This document shows positions 14,302 through 22,752 of a DNA stretch of 32,842 bases, one piece after another. The notes under the pieces were generated by a model. The model did not search any database, was not told the DNA's origin, and was given only the letters and a program-made list of their open reading frames with translations. A program made the translations under genes and the position numbers. The stretch spans positions 6,983 through 39,824 of the forward strand of contig PEVN01000315.1 in assembly GCA_002779825.1 (NCBI GenBank), given 5' to 3'. The stretch's first letter is position 1. Each line of letters begins with the position of its first letter. The stretch comes from Armatimonadetes bacterium CG06_land_8_20_14_3_00_66_21 (lineage in GTDB: Bacteria > Armatimonadota > Abditibacteriia > CG2-30-66-41).

Positions 14302-16581
14302 ATGATGGAAGGCTGGCAGACTGACGGACAGAGGCACGGGGTGGGTTGGCCTCCCTCGCGCCGAGCTGTTTTCAGGTGCCGCCCTCTGCCCAGCCTGTTG
14401 GGTCTGCTGGTTCTGTGCGGCGCGGTGTCACCGGGGCGGTCTGCGGGTGCTGCCGGTCGGGTCGTGTTGATGGTCATGGATGACCTCACCGTGGTGGACT
14501 TGATGAACCTGCACCCGCCGCACTTCGAGGCGCTGGCGGCCAAGGGCGCAATCGGGCTGGTGAACGTCCAGTCGTTCTCCGGCGCGTCGTTCCATCGAGG
14601 CTGCCTGACCCTCGGCGCAGGGGCCCGGGCCACGGGCTCGGAGTTGATCGGCGAAGCCTACGACGCGTGGGAGCCTGTTGACGGGCAGACAGCGGCGGCG
14701 GCCTATCAGGAGCGCACGGGGTTGAGCGTAGAGGGTGCCGCGATTGTGCATCTCGGCGTCGGGCCTTCCGTCAACGACAACGCCAAGGCCTTCGCCCCGG
14801 CACACCCGGGCGCTCTGGGGCACGCACTGGCTCAAGCAGGCATTGAGTGCGCCGTCATCGGGAACTCAGATGTGAACAGGGAATGGGGCAGGGACGGTGA
14901 GCGGCGTGAGGCCGCGGCGACGCTGATGGATGCGACGGGCCGCGTGCCGCGGGGCGATGTAAGCAAGTCGATGATCCGGGGTGCTGCTGGATTCCCGTTC
15001 GGGGTGCGTGCGGACCACGCGGCGTACCTGAGGGAACTGGACGAGTGCTTGCCGCAGTGTCGGGTAGTTGTGGTGGACGCGGGCGACACGTTCCGCGCCG
15101 AAGCATTCCGTCCGCTGGCAACTCAGGCACAGGGGGACCGCCTGAAGGAGCAGTCTGTCCGGGCTGCCGACGCGCTGCTCGGGAAGGTGCTCCGCAGGCT
15201 GGATCTGAAGAGGGACCTGATCATCGTGTTGGCGCCCTCAATCCCGATCACCTATCGCTACCAGATTGCGCCCCTCCTCGCCGCCGGGCCCTCGCTGGAA
15301 CCCGGGTCCTGGCTGACGGCGCCCTCGACACGGCGACCGGGGCTGGTCACCCTGATGGACGTCGCCCCGACGCTCCTGGCTCATCTAAACGTGACCGTGC
15401 CGCCGGAGTTCGTCGGTCGACCCATGTCGAGCTGCCGCGGCCGGGGCGGCTGGGAGCGGCTGCAGGTGCTCAACCTGGTAACGGCGGGCACGGACGGGCT
15501 GATTCGTCGGGCGCTCCTGACGCCGTTGGGGATTTGGGAGGGGCTCGTCCTCCTCTTGGGCGGGTTGCTGCTCTGCCAGCCCGTTGCCGGTGACAGCAGG
15601 CGGAATGTGCTGCGGGGGGCACTGCTATCGTTGGTTGTCGTCTACGGGGCGATCTATCTGAGCGACCCCTTTATCCACTTGGTGCCGGCCTGGCCGGCGC
15701 TGGTGGTTGCGGGGGCGCTCGCCCTGACCGTGGCGAGCGCCAGTCTCCTCGCCCGGTCGCGGTGGGCGGGCTTCGCCCTCGCCACCAAGGCGGCGGCCGT
15801 CACGGTGGGCGTGCTTGTGCTCGACGCGGCGACCGGCGCCCGACTCAGCTTGGACTCGACCCTTGGCTACTCGTCGTACTTCGGTGGGCGCTACTACGGC
15901 CTCGGCAACATTGTGGCGTGCGCGCTGATCGGGGCGGCGTTGTTGGCGGCGGCAGGGCGACACGTAAAGCAGCCGCCGCGTAGCCCGGGAGAGTGGGCAG
16001 CCGCGGGCGCGTTCTTCGCAGCAATGATGGTCGTCGTCGGCCATCCCCGGCTGGGGGCCAATGTCGGCTGCGCTGCGGCGGCTGTGGTGGCGTTCGGCTC
16101 GTACCTCTGGGCGCTGTCGGGCCGCGCCGTGCGGGGGCGGATGATGCTAGCTTTGGGGGTCGCCGTTGTGGCCCTCATTGGGCTGCAGGTAGGTGTCGAC
16201 CTCCACTCCGGAGCCAAGCAAGAGAGTCACCTGGGGCAGCTTGTGGGCAGCGCCTCCGCAGCGGGCTCTCCGGCGGTGGCCCAGATGGCCCTCACCAAAG
16301 TGCAGGTGTTCCTCCGGTCATTCCGGCACGTGTACTGGACAGTGGCGCTCGTCGGTGCCCTCGCCGGGTGGTGCACGTTTCGGTACACCGCCCCGGCGGG
16401 ATTGCGGAGCCAGCTACGCGAGTCGGTGCCTCTCCAGGCGCTGTTGTGGGCGACCCTCTTGGGGGGGCTGGTGGCCTTGTTGCTGAACGACTCAGGCCCG
16501 GCCTGCCCGGCTGTGATCGTCTCGTTCGGGTTGGCTGGCGCGTTCCTGTGGCTGGTCGATCGTGCGCCGCACGTGCACTGA
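14302..16581 (+). CDS. Membrane protein with degenerate alkaline-phosphatase/sulfatase-fold domain
   Basis: Start ATG 14302 (or 14305) is 6 nt after GGAGG (14291-14295). A hydrophobic segment at residues about 30-50 should place residues about 52-400 outside the membrane. This region follows the alkaline-phosphatase superfamily layout: 'RVVLMVMDDL' (53-62, first metal Asp), 'HRGCLTLGAGARA' (98-110, possible Thr nucleophile), 'RVVVVDAGDT' (254-263) and 'GLVTLMDVAPTLLAHLNV' (347-364, typical late motif). The metal-binding (S)DHG expected after 'LIIVL' (306-310) is replaced by 'APSIP', so activity is doubtful. About ten transmembrane helices (about 405-750) follow and contain 'GGRYYGLGN', a motif I associate with related membrane proteins in Gram-positive and other phyla. 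A role in envelope polymer or sugar-phosphate handling is a guess. It is 16 nt after the flavoprotein gene. Confidence 0.72.
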   Translation: MMEGWQTDGQRHGVGWPPSRRAVFRCRPLPSLLGLLVLCGAVSPGRSAGAAGRVVLMVMDDLTVVDLMNLHPPHFEALAAKGAIGLVNVQSFSGASFHRGCLTLGAGARATGSELIGEAYDAWEPVDGQTAAAAYQERTGLSVEGAAIVHLGVGPSVNDNAKAFAPAHPGALGHALAQAGIECAVIGNSDVNREWGRDGERREAAATLMDATGRVPRGDVSKSMIRGAAGFPFGVRADHAAYLRELDECLPQCRVVVVDAGDTFRAEAFRPLATQAQGDRLKEQSVRAADALLGKVLRRLDLKRDLIIVLAPSIPITYRYQIAPLLAAGPSLEPGSWLTAPSTRRPGLVTLMDVAPTLLAHLNVTVPPEFVGRPMSSCRGRGGWERLQVLNLVTAGTDGLIRRALLTPLGIWEGLVLLLGGLLLCQPVAGDSRRNVLRGALLSLVVVYGAIYLSDPFIHLVPAWPALVVAGALALTVASASLLARSRWAGFALATKAAAVTVGVLVLDAATGARLSLDSTLGYSSYFGGRYYGLGNIVACALIGAALLAAAGRHVKQPPRSPGEWAAAGAFFAAMMVVVGHPRLGANVGCAAAAVVAFGSYLWALSGRAVRGRMMLALGVAVVALIGLQVGVDLHSGAKQESHLGQLVGSASAAGSPAVAQMALTKVQVFLRSFRHVYWTVALVGALAGWCTFRYTAPAGLRSQLRESVPLQALLWATLLGGLVALLLNDSGPACPAVIVSFGLAGAFLWLVDRAPHVH

Positions 16582-16708
16582 GGGCGCGATTCCTGTGTGG
16601 ATCCGCGTAGGCAACAGGTGTTGCCGCGCTCGATGTCGAATGATCCAGTGGCCGGGCCCGAATTGGTTCGCGGCCCGGCAGAACTCGGTTCTCCAAGGAG
16701 GGCACGTG

Positions 16709-19219
16709 ATGCTGTCCAGAATGCACTTGGCTGTCTTGGCCGTCGCCATCGTTTGCGGCGCAGCCTCCGGTCCACTCGACCGCGCCTCTGCCGACCCGGT
16801 GGAAGCGTCGGTGAAAGGACTGAAGGTGTCGATCCCGCGTCGGGCCTACCTCCGTGGCGAGGAGATGCCAATCCTGGTTGCGTCTGAGGGCACCGGCTCG
16901 GTCGAGTTGGCGCTCCGTGTCGAGGGGAAGGAGCAGGACGCCACGCTCCAGCACCTCATCGCCCAGGTGCCGGCAGGCAAGACGCAGACTGTGCCCTTCG
17001 GCACGTGGGAGGTCCACCCCGGCGCCTACGAACTGCGGGCGACTCTGCGGGACAACATGGGCAACTACGGGACGGCGGTCGACCTGGCCATCGTCATCGT
17101 CTCGCTCCGCAGACCCGGGATCACGCTCGGTACCATCGATGTTCCCGCGGGGGCCCTCAAGCCGGCCAACCTGCACGCCCTTACCGAACAGGGGTTCAAC
17201 GTCGTGTACTACCGGTTTGCCGACCCAACGGCGGCGAACGGCCTGCGCGACCTGCTGGACGTCTGCTACAGCCACGGGCTGCTGTCGGTGCCGATCCTGG
17301 ACACGCGGACCGCCATTCGCTGGGATGACGCGCTTGCAGGGCCCCGGTCCCAGGCCGGCATCGACGCAAGCGAGTGGGCGCAGCTCCTCCGGCCCTCGCT
17401 GGAGCCCGTCTACGATCAGTCCAACTTCCCGGTGCTCTGCCCCCGCAACCCGAAGGCAATGGCGCTCGTCGCGCAGTACGTCAAGACGCTTGCCGGCGGG
17501 GCGGCTGGGCATCCGGGCGTGGCGGCGGTGGCTCTGGACCGCGGCGCCACCTTGGCGTTCGACTGGCAGGGCGGCGGGATCGGCTGTTTCTGCCCGCACT
17601 GCTTGAGCTACTTCCGCGAACAGACGGGGCTGGAGCCGCCCGCTGCCCAGTACGTAGCACCAGGGCACGTGGCCGGACCGACCGACTCATTTGCGTCTTG
17701 GCTGCTGCTGATGGGCAAGCCGGGAGACGCCCAGGGCGGCACGCTGGAGGGATACAACAAGGCCCTGAAGCAGGTGGTTGGCAAGCTGGATCCGCAGCTC
17801 TCAGTGGTGCAGCTTCCCGGTGGCTACGCCGGAGAACTGGACGCGAGCACGTACCAGATCAACTACGAGCAGTATCGCACGATTGAGACGAAGCTGGCCT
17901 ACACGATGGACCTGGCGCGGGCACGCCAGGGGAACCAGAAGAAGCCGGTCTCACTGGTTATTGAGGGACTCAACCCCGGCGAGGGACTGCCCAACCTGAA
18001 GGCTCACCTCCAGCTTCTGAGCCTGATCGCCGTGTCGCGTGGCGCCCAGAGCCTTACGTACGGCCCCTATGAAGCCACGACCGATGAGCGGGTGAGCGGC
18101 GCCCTGGCCGAGGTGCGCCCTATTGCAGAGAAACTCGGTCCCATGCTGGCGACCGTCACTCGCGACACGATGCCCATTGCTGTTCTGTACAGCGGCACGA
18201 CTGAAGGCTACCAGCGCGTCCTGCGGTGGCAGGAAGCGCGCGACCGCTGGGCGCAGGCGGGGAAGTGGTTTGAGGAGCCCTGGGAGCACGAGCACAGCTT
18301 CTACCTCGGGTACTCCGCCCTGCTGCGCAATGGGCTGCCGGTGGAGATCGTGACCGAACCCGACGTGTTGGGCGGGAGGCTTGCCGAGTACCAGGCGCTG
18401 GTGCTCATCGACCACGAGTACTCGACAGAGGCGCTGGAGAAGAAGATCCGCGAGTTCCAGGACAGCGGGAAGCTGGTGTTCGCCGACCAGAGCTCCGTGG
18501 TGCGCCCCCCGCGCGCCGTCGCGATCCCGACCGACTTCTCCGGCTGGAGTCAGCTGATTCCCCTCGGCTTGCGCAACCCCGACCCCGCGGTGGCCGACAT
18601 TGTTCGCGAGCGCCAATCCGGCCTGATCCGCGAGGCCGCCCACTACGTGGGCCGGACCGTGACCGGCCACGTGCCGTCGCCGGTGAAGGTGTCGCCGGCA
18701 GAAGTGCTCTACACCACCGCGCGCAACGGGGAGTCGCGCTATCTGCTGCTGGTGAATCCGGAGCTGGAGAAGCCCGTGGACGTGAGCGTTTCTGTAGTTG
18801 GGGAGGAGGACTTCGTCTACGACTTGCTTGAGTCGAAGCGCGTCCTCACCCAGCGCGCCGGCGAGCGGATCGAGTTCGCCACTCAACTCGCTCCGGCCGC
18901 CCTGCGCGCCTTCCTCCTCTCGCCGCGAGAGATCACCCACCTTCGCGTGGCGACGCAGCAGACTGACCGCAAGGTGCGCCTCAATCTCTCCGTTGGGGGC
19001 GAAGCCGGGCTGCGCGTGAGCGGCAGCCACCCGCTGAAGATCACGCTTACAGACTCGGCGGGGCGCGAGTTACCCGAGTCCGGCTACTATGCCACCAACG
19101 CCGGCCGCCTGTCTCTCGAACTACAGCTCGCCAAAGCCGAACCAGCGGGGAAGTGGACGATCACCGTGTCGGAACTGGCCAGCGGCCTGGTGCGGACACA
19201 GCAGTTTGAGGTGAAGTGA
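16709..19219 (+). CDS. Secreted GH42-like (glycoside hydrolase clan A-type) protein
   Basis: ATG 16709 lies 7 nt after a strong AAGGAGG (16695-16701); the adjacent GTG at 16706 is less well spaced. Residues 1-29 form a signal peptide ending near ASA. A beta domain (about 33-135) precedes a probable TIM barrel (about 138-500). The barrel carries 'CFCPHCLSYFREQTG' (293-307), a Cys cluster and helix like those in GH42-type enzymes. Residues about 490-600 resemble the flavodoxin-like trimerisation domain of GH42 ('LLRNGLPVEIVTEPDVL', 'LAEYQALVLIDHEYS', 'FQDSGKLVFAD'). C-terminal beta domains (about 650-836) complete it. Hydrolysis of an extracellular glycan is likely, but I could not identify the catalytic Glu pair with confidence. 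It is the last gene of the operon, 127 nt after the previous stop; that gap holds only the ribosome-binding site. Confidence 0.72.
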   Translation: MLSRMHLAVLAVAIVCGAASGPLDRASADPVEASVKGLKVSIPRRAYLRGEEMPILVASEGTGSVELALRVEGKEQDATLQHLIAQVPAGKTQTVPFGTWEVHPGAYELRATLRDNMGNYGTAVDLAIVIVSLRRPGITLGTIDVPAGALKPANLHALTEQGFNVVYYRFADPTAANGLRDLLDVCYSHGLLSVPILDTRTAIRWDDALAGPRSQAGIDASEWAQLLRPSLEPVYDQSNFPVLCPRNPKAMALVAQYVKTLAGGAAGHPGVAAVALDRGATLAFDWQGGGIGCFCPHCLSYFREQTGLEPPAAQYVAPGHVAGPTDSFASWLLLMGKPGDAQGGTLEGYNKALKQVVGKLDPQLSVVQLPGGYAGELDASTYQINYEQYRTIETKLAYTMDLARARQGNQKKPVSLVIEGLNPGEGLPNLKAHLQLLSLIAVSRGAQSLTYGPYEATTDERVSGALAEVRPIAEKLGPMLATVTRDTMPIAVLYSGTTEGYQRVLRWQEARDRWAQAGKWFEEPWEHEHSFYLGYSALLRNGLPVEIVTEPDVLGGRLAEYQALVLIDHEYSTEALEKKIREFQDSGKLVFADQSSVVRPPRAVAIPTDFSGWSQLIPLGLRNPDPAVADIVRERQSGLIREAAHYVGRTVTGHVPSPVKVSPAEVLYTTARNGESRYLLLVNPELEKPVDVSVSVVGEEDFVYDLLESKRVLTQRAGERIEFATQLAPAALRAFLLSPREITHLRVATQQTDRKVRLNLSVGGEAGLRVSGSHPLKITLTDSAGRELPESGYYATNAGRLSLELQLAKAEPAGKWTITVSELASGLVRTQQFEVK

Positions 19220-19243
19220 CCGGCGCGAAGGCGCTTGCTGCCC

Positions 19244-19669
19244 TCAGCCGGTTGGTGGACCGGAGTGGAGCGCGTCCTCTTCGTGGTCTCTGGAAGCCGG
19301 CTGCTGCGGTCGCCAACCGCGAGACAAGCGCACCGCGGCGTTCAGGAAGAGGCTCAGGGCAACGGTCGTTACCACGGCGAGGGGAGCCATCAGCGCGAAG
19401 GCCACCGCCGGCACAGCCGTGCCCGTGTTCAGCGCAATCACAGCATCGCCGAGGAAGCACCGGCCGCTGAGATAGAGCCGCTCGGGGGCGTGGAGACCAC
19501 AGAGGGACGAAGAGAGTAGGTAGAGCCCTGCGAGCGCCCCGGCTGCGGTCAACGCCGAAGCTGCCAGCAGCAGGGGGGGGTTGTGCCGCAGCCGGGCTGG
19601 CGAGGGTTCGGCGAGCGCCGGAGTTGGCTCGCCGCTTGGGTCGTCGGCTTGTGCGCGCTGGCTGTCCAT
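19244..19669 (-). CDS. Small two-helix membrane protein, unknown
   Basis: The frame is open from further upstream, but a promoter at 19720-19692 (predicted transcript start near 19685) and AAGGG about 9 nt upstream favour ATG 19669, giving 141 residues. The Pro-rich N-terminus is followed by two hydrophobic segments at about residues 32-54 and 76-104. Two Cys (about 56 and 70) lie in the loop between them. The C-terminus is polar. I do not recognise the family. It is divergent from rqcH and convergent with the GH42-like gene (24 nt apart). Confidence 0.55.
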   Translation of the reverse strand: MDSQRAQADDPSGEPTPALAEPSPARLRHNPPLLLAASALTAAGALAGLYLLSSSLCGLHAPERLYLSGRCFLGDAVIALNTGTAVPAVAFALMAPLAVVTTVALSLFLNAAVRLSRGWRPQQPASRDHEEDALHSGPPTG

Positions 19670-19691
19670 GGGGGGCTTCCCTTTGTTGTGC

Positions 19692-19720
19692 ATGGTAAAC
19701 TGTCTCAGCCAGTTTGGCAA
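19692..19720 (-). promoter_or_regulatory. Sigma70-type promoter of the small membrane protein gene
   Basis: On the minus strand, TTGCCA (19720-19715), a 17-bp spacer and TACCAT (19697-19692) match five and four of six consensus positions. Predicted start near 19685 gives a leader of about 16 nt to ATG 19669 and excludes the upstream ATG at 19693. A separate GCCCCC/GGGGGC hairpin (19729-19743) lies between this promoter and the rqcH start. Confidence 0.5.
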
Positions 19721-19775
19721 GTCTCCGCGCCCCCCGCGGGGGCTGTCTGAGTTCGCGATCCGGCCCACCTACGCC

Positions 19776-21503
19776 ATGTTCTGTGATTGCCTGTCGATTC
19801 ACCGCTTGGTCCGGGAAGCCGCCGCTGCCCTCACGGGTGGGCGCGTGGTGGATGCCCGTCAGTCGGCTGACCGGTCACTGCTCCTGCGGGTGCGGCGAGA
19901 GCGACGCGTGTGTGAGGTGGTGCTGTCGGCAGACGCGCAGACCGCGAGGCTCCACCTGGGCGGCGATGACTTTGGACCGGTCACGCCGGCACCGGCGTTC
20001 TGCGAGCTGCTGAAGCGCCGGCTGACCGGGGGGCGCGTTGAGAGTGTCCGGCAGGTGGGAGGCGACCGGATCGTGGAGATTGGGTTTGCGGCTCGGGATG
20101 AGTTGGGGGATCCGCGGGTGTACTCCCTGATGGCGGAGCTGATGGGCAAGCACAGCAACCTCGTGCTACTGGACGAAGGGCGTACCATTGTCGAGGCAAT
20201 CAAGCGAGTCCCGAGTCAGGTCAACCGCTACCGCGTCGTGCTGCCGAGAGCGGCGTATGTTCAGCCGCCATCAGCCCCGTTGGACCTGTTCCAGACAAAC
20301 GCCGAAGCAGTTGCCGCCCGCCTCCACCTGGAGCACGAACGCGGAGAACCCGTCCCCTGTGGCGATGCGGTCCGCAGACTTGCTCCCGGGCTGGGCAGGC
20401 TGCTGATAGGCGAGGTATGCCAGCGGGCAGGCGTGTCGCCCGAGCAAGCGCTAACAGGTGCAGAGACTTCGCTCTCCGCAGCGCTGGTGTCGATGGCTGC
20501 AGAAGCCACGTCCGCAGAAGCGCCGCCGTTTCTCGTTCCAGGGGCGGGCGCCGGCGGAGCACCGGCCTTTGCGCCCTGTCGCCTGCAGTCTCGACCGGAG
20601 GCGGCTCCGTGGGAGTCGGGTGGGGTGTCGTCGCTGGTCGCGCACTGCGCCCGGGCGGAGCGTGCAGCCAGGACGACGACGGGCAAGCGCTCGGAGTTGC
20701 TGGGCCGGGCCCGCAGAGCGCTCCAGCAGTTGGCCAAGCAGCGCGACCGGTTAGCCGAGGAACTACGGAAGAGCGAGGGAGCGGACCTCAATCGACAGGC
20801 AGGGCAAGCGATCCTGGCGAATCTCTCGTCGATTGAGCGAGGGGCTGTCGAGGTCGAACTGACGTGTCCCGAAACCGGGGAGGTAAGGCGTCTCCACCTG
20901 CTCCCCGACCAGACTCCGGTCGAGAACGCGGACCGGTACTTCAAGCTCCACAGCCGACAGAAGCGGGCCCTGGCGCGCCTGCCACGAATGAGGGCTGAGA
21001 CGGCGCAACAGCTTGAGCGCCTGACTTCCTTGATCAACCGGGCCGAGCGGGAGGGCGACGCGGAGACCGAGTCGGAGTTGGCTCGGGTTCTGGCGACCGA
21101 AGAGCAGCCGCTGGTGACAGTGCGCGGTGCACATTCCGGCGCTGCGACGACCACGTTCATTCGGCACCGGCTGAAGAGCGGTGTCGACGCGATCCTCGGG
21201 CGCAGCGCGCGGGAGAATGCTGCCCTGCTCTCGCACGTCGCCCGGTCTGACGACCTATGGTTCCATGCCCGCGGTCTACCCGGCCCGCACGGGATCCTGC
21301 GGTCACCCAACAAGAGCCAACCGATGCCGCCGGAGGCGATTCGGGAGATGGCGCGGTTGATCGCTCGCCGCGGCAAGGCGCGGCGAGAGAGCACCGTCGC
21401 CGTGGACTACTGCCCGGTGAAGCACGTCCGCAAGGTGAAAGGTGGCGCTCCCGGCGCAGTGACGTACACCCACCACAAGACGCTCTTCGTGAAGAACGCC
21501 TGA
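19776..21503 (+). CDS. rqcH: RqcH-type NFACT protein, ribosome quality control factor
   Basis: RqcH binds tRNA-Ala on obstructed 50S subunits and, with RqcP, adds C-terminal alanine tails that mark stalled nascent chains for proteolysis. Older annotations call the family fibronectin-binding (FbpA). ATG 19776 is chosen because the NFACT family starts just here ('MFCDCLSIHRLVREAA'); no good Shine-Dalgarno site is visible. The NFACT-N domain is at about 1-190. It contains Asp97-Arg98 in 'GGDRIVEI', the pair required for alanine tailing in the Bacillus protein, and 'GKHSNLVLLD' (124-133). A helical region with two coiled-coil arms lies at about 305-335 and 392-440. NFACT-R (about 458-575) has 'ARSDDLWFHARGLPGPHGILR' split over 489-509 and 'VKGGAPGAVTYTHHKTLFV' near the end. 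The 575 residues match family length. Middle segment 245-280 is Ala/Pro-rich and divergent. Confidence 0.92.
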   Translation: MFCDCLSIHRLVREAAAALTGGRVVDARQSADRSLLLRVRRERRVCEVVLSADAQTARLHLGGDDFGPVTPAPAFCELLKRRLTGGRVESVRQVGGDRIVEIGFAARDELGDPRVYSLMAELMGKHSNLVLLDEGRTIVEAIKRVPSQVNRYRVVLPRAAYVQPPSAPLDLFQTNAEAVAARLHLEHERGEPVPCGDAVRRLAPGLGRLLIGEVCQRAGVSPEQALTGAETSLSAALVSMAAEATSAEAPPFLVPGAGAGGAPAFAPCRLQSRPEAAPWESGGVSSLVAHCARAERAARTTTGKRSELLGRARRALQQLAKQRDRLAEELRKSEGADLNRQAGQAILANLSSIERGAVEVELTCPETGEVRRLHLLPDQTPVENADRYFKLHSRQKRALARLPRMRAETAQQLERLTSLINRAEREGDAETESELARVLATEEQPLVTVRGAHSGAATTTFIRHRLKSGVDAILGRSARENAALLSHVARSDDLWFHARGLPGPHGILRSPNKSQPMPPEAIREMARLIARRGKARRESTVAVDYCPVKHVRKVKGGAPGAVTYTHHKTLFVKNA

Positions 21504-21566
21504 GGCGCGGTGACTCGCGGTGAGGGCGGTCGACGGTGACGAGTTGGCGCTGGTGCCCAGCCCAGG

Positions 21567-21812
21567 TCAACCGAGAATCGTGACATCCGCAGTGACATCT
21601 CGGATGCCGTCTATCCGCCGGATGAGCTGCTGGATGGAGGCGAGTTCCTCGTGCAGATCCATGCCCCCAACGTACCCTCTCGGCTTTCGGAGTGTGCCGC
21701 TCAGATGGACCATGCCACCGCGGCAAGCGATCTCGACAAGGGACATATCACACTCCTTCTTCGCCAGCAAGCGGCGGATCTTCATTGCTTGGAACTTGTC
21801 TTCGGTCGGCAT
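21567..21812 (-). CDS. Small BON-like domain protein
   Basis: The 81-residue product starts at ATG 21812, preceded by GGGAGGAG with 6 nt from GGAGG to the start, a strong site. The alternation of beta segments and helices is BON-like: 'LVEIACRGGMVHLSGTLRKP' in two beta strands, 'ELASIQQLIRRIDGI' as a helix, then a final strand 'VTADVTIL'. BON domains usually bind phospholipid or protein surfaces, but this one has no signal peptide or membrane anchor. Its start lies inside the 3' end of the zinc-ribbon gene (31-nt overlap), so the two are co-transcribed and probably translationally coupled. It is convergent with rqcH. Confidence 0.78.
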   Translation of the reverse strand: MPTEDKFQAMKIRRLLAKKECDMSLVEIACRGGMVHLSGTLRKPRGYVGGMDLHEELASIQQLIRRIDGIRDVTADVTILG

Positions 21813-22669
21813 ATGACTCCTCCCTCTGTTCGAGCAAAGCCGGCTCGGGTGGTACCGGGTCCGGCTGGGTACGCCCTCCGGCCTGACGTTGGGTCGTGGA
21901 TGAGCAGCAGGTGAGCTGACCGCGCCCTCGCCAAGGCACTTTCCGACAGTGGCCCGGGCCCGCGTACTGTGAGGCTCGGGAGAACATCCAGAACCCGCCT
22001 GAGTCGGCCCTGTCGCTGGTTGCTGAGGCTGAGCACTTCGAAGCAGAGCTCGTGCTGCCCGTAGGTGAGCGGCGACAGAGTGACGGCAACTTCGAGGGTG
22101 CCGTTGGGAGGCAGTTCCGGCAGCGGGTAGTAGCGGTAGTTGCCGGACAAGAGGAAGTCGTCGGCAGGGAAGACTCGCTTGCACTGGAAGCGGCGGAAGA
22201 GTTCGTTTGCTGCTCGGATCTTGAGCAGTTCTGTGAGACCGTCTGCGTCGTTGTGGATGGTGAGTAGCGCCGTGAAGTCCTCACCCACGCGCGCGGTCAG
22301 CGGCAGGTCACCGGAGACTCGCACGTTGTGCGTCTCCTCCACGGTGACCGTGAGCAGTGAGGCGGCCACGGTAAGGAGACCGAACACCGTGCAGATGAGA
22401 ATGGAAGCCCAGACGGCGGCCCGGAGCGGCTGACTGCGACTGGGGCGCACCTGCCTGGGTTGCTCCGGCTCGAACTGGGCGCACTTGCGGACCGAGGCGG
22501 ACCGAACGGCAGCCTTGGCATCGAAGCGGGTGCAAGGGAGACCGTCCCCCGGAAAGTGGCGGCAAGCGCCGCACTTCGTGAGGTTCTCGTGACACCGATG
22601 GCAGACCGGGTATGTCAGAAAGCCGCGGAAGCTCAGGGCCCCGCATTCAGGACAGACGATCTTCTCCAT
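21782..22669 (-). CDS. Zinc-ribbon, single-pass membrane protein of unknown function
   Basis: The N-terminus has paired cysteines 'CPEC', 'CHRCHENLTKCGAC' and later C46 and C63, suggesting one or two zinc ribbons in the cytoplasm. One transmembrane helix lies at about residues 84-106. The remainder has a beta-rich domain (about 110-232: 'HNVRVSGDLPLTARVGEDFTALL', split here, and 'GTLEVAVTLSPLTYGQHELCFEVL', likewise) resembling an Ig-like sandwich outside the membrane. The last 55-60 residues look unlike the rest and run through the Shine-Dalgarno site and start of the next gene; they may be a recent extension. No clear Shine-Dalgarno site precedes ATG 22669, but a fully consensus promoter lies 54-83 nt upstream. 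I do not recognise the family; membrane-stress sensing is only a guess. Confidence 0.75.
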   Translation of the reverse strand: MEKIVCPECGALSFRGFLTYPVCHRCHENLTKCGACRHFPGDGLPCTRFDAKAAVRSASVRKCAQFEPEQPRQVRPSRSQPLRAAVWASILICTVFGLLTVAASLLTVTVEETHNVRVSGDLPLTARVGEDFTALLTIHNDADGLTELLKIRAANELFRRFQCKRVFPADDFLLSGNYRYYPLPELPPNGTLEVAVTLSPLTYGQHELCFEVLSLSNQRQGRLRRVLDVLPSLTVRGPGPLSESALARARSAHLLLIHDPTSGRRAYPAGPGTTRAGFARTEGGVICRPKTSSKQ

Positions 22670-22722
22670 GCTGCGAACCGGCCAGTTCAGAAGGTGGGGA
22701 GCGGGTTCTGCCTCAAGTCGGC

Positions 22723-22752
22723 ATTATATGCTTGGCGGCCGCGCCGTGTCAA
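22723..22752 (-). promoter_or_regulatory. Fully consensus sigma70-type promoter overlapping the cyclase stop codon
   Basis: On the minus strand TTGACA (22752-22747) and TATAAT (22728-22723) are both perfect, with an 18-bp GC-rich spacer. Predicted start is near 22716, leaving a leader of about 47 nt before the zinc-ribbon gene. The TGA stop of the adenylate cyclase gene (22751-22749) lies within the -35 element. The zinc-ribbon/BON pair can therefore be made strongly and independently of the cyclase. Confidence 0.88.

Noticed and set aside
19729-19743. GCCCCC/GGGGGC hairpin in front of rqcH as a regulator
   Set aside because: Six base pairs with a 3-nt loop in GC-rich DNA is easily found by chance, and no plus-strand promoter could be placed before it.
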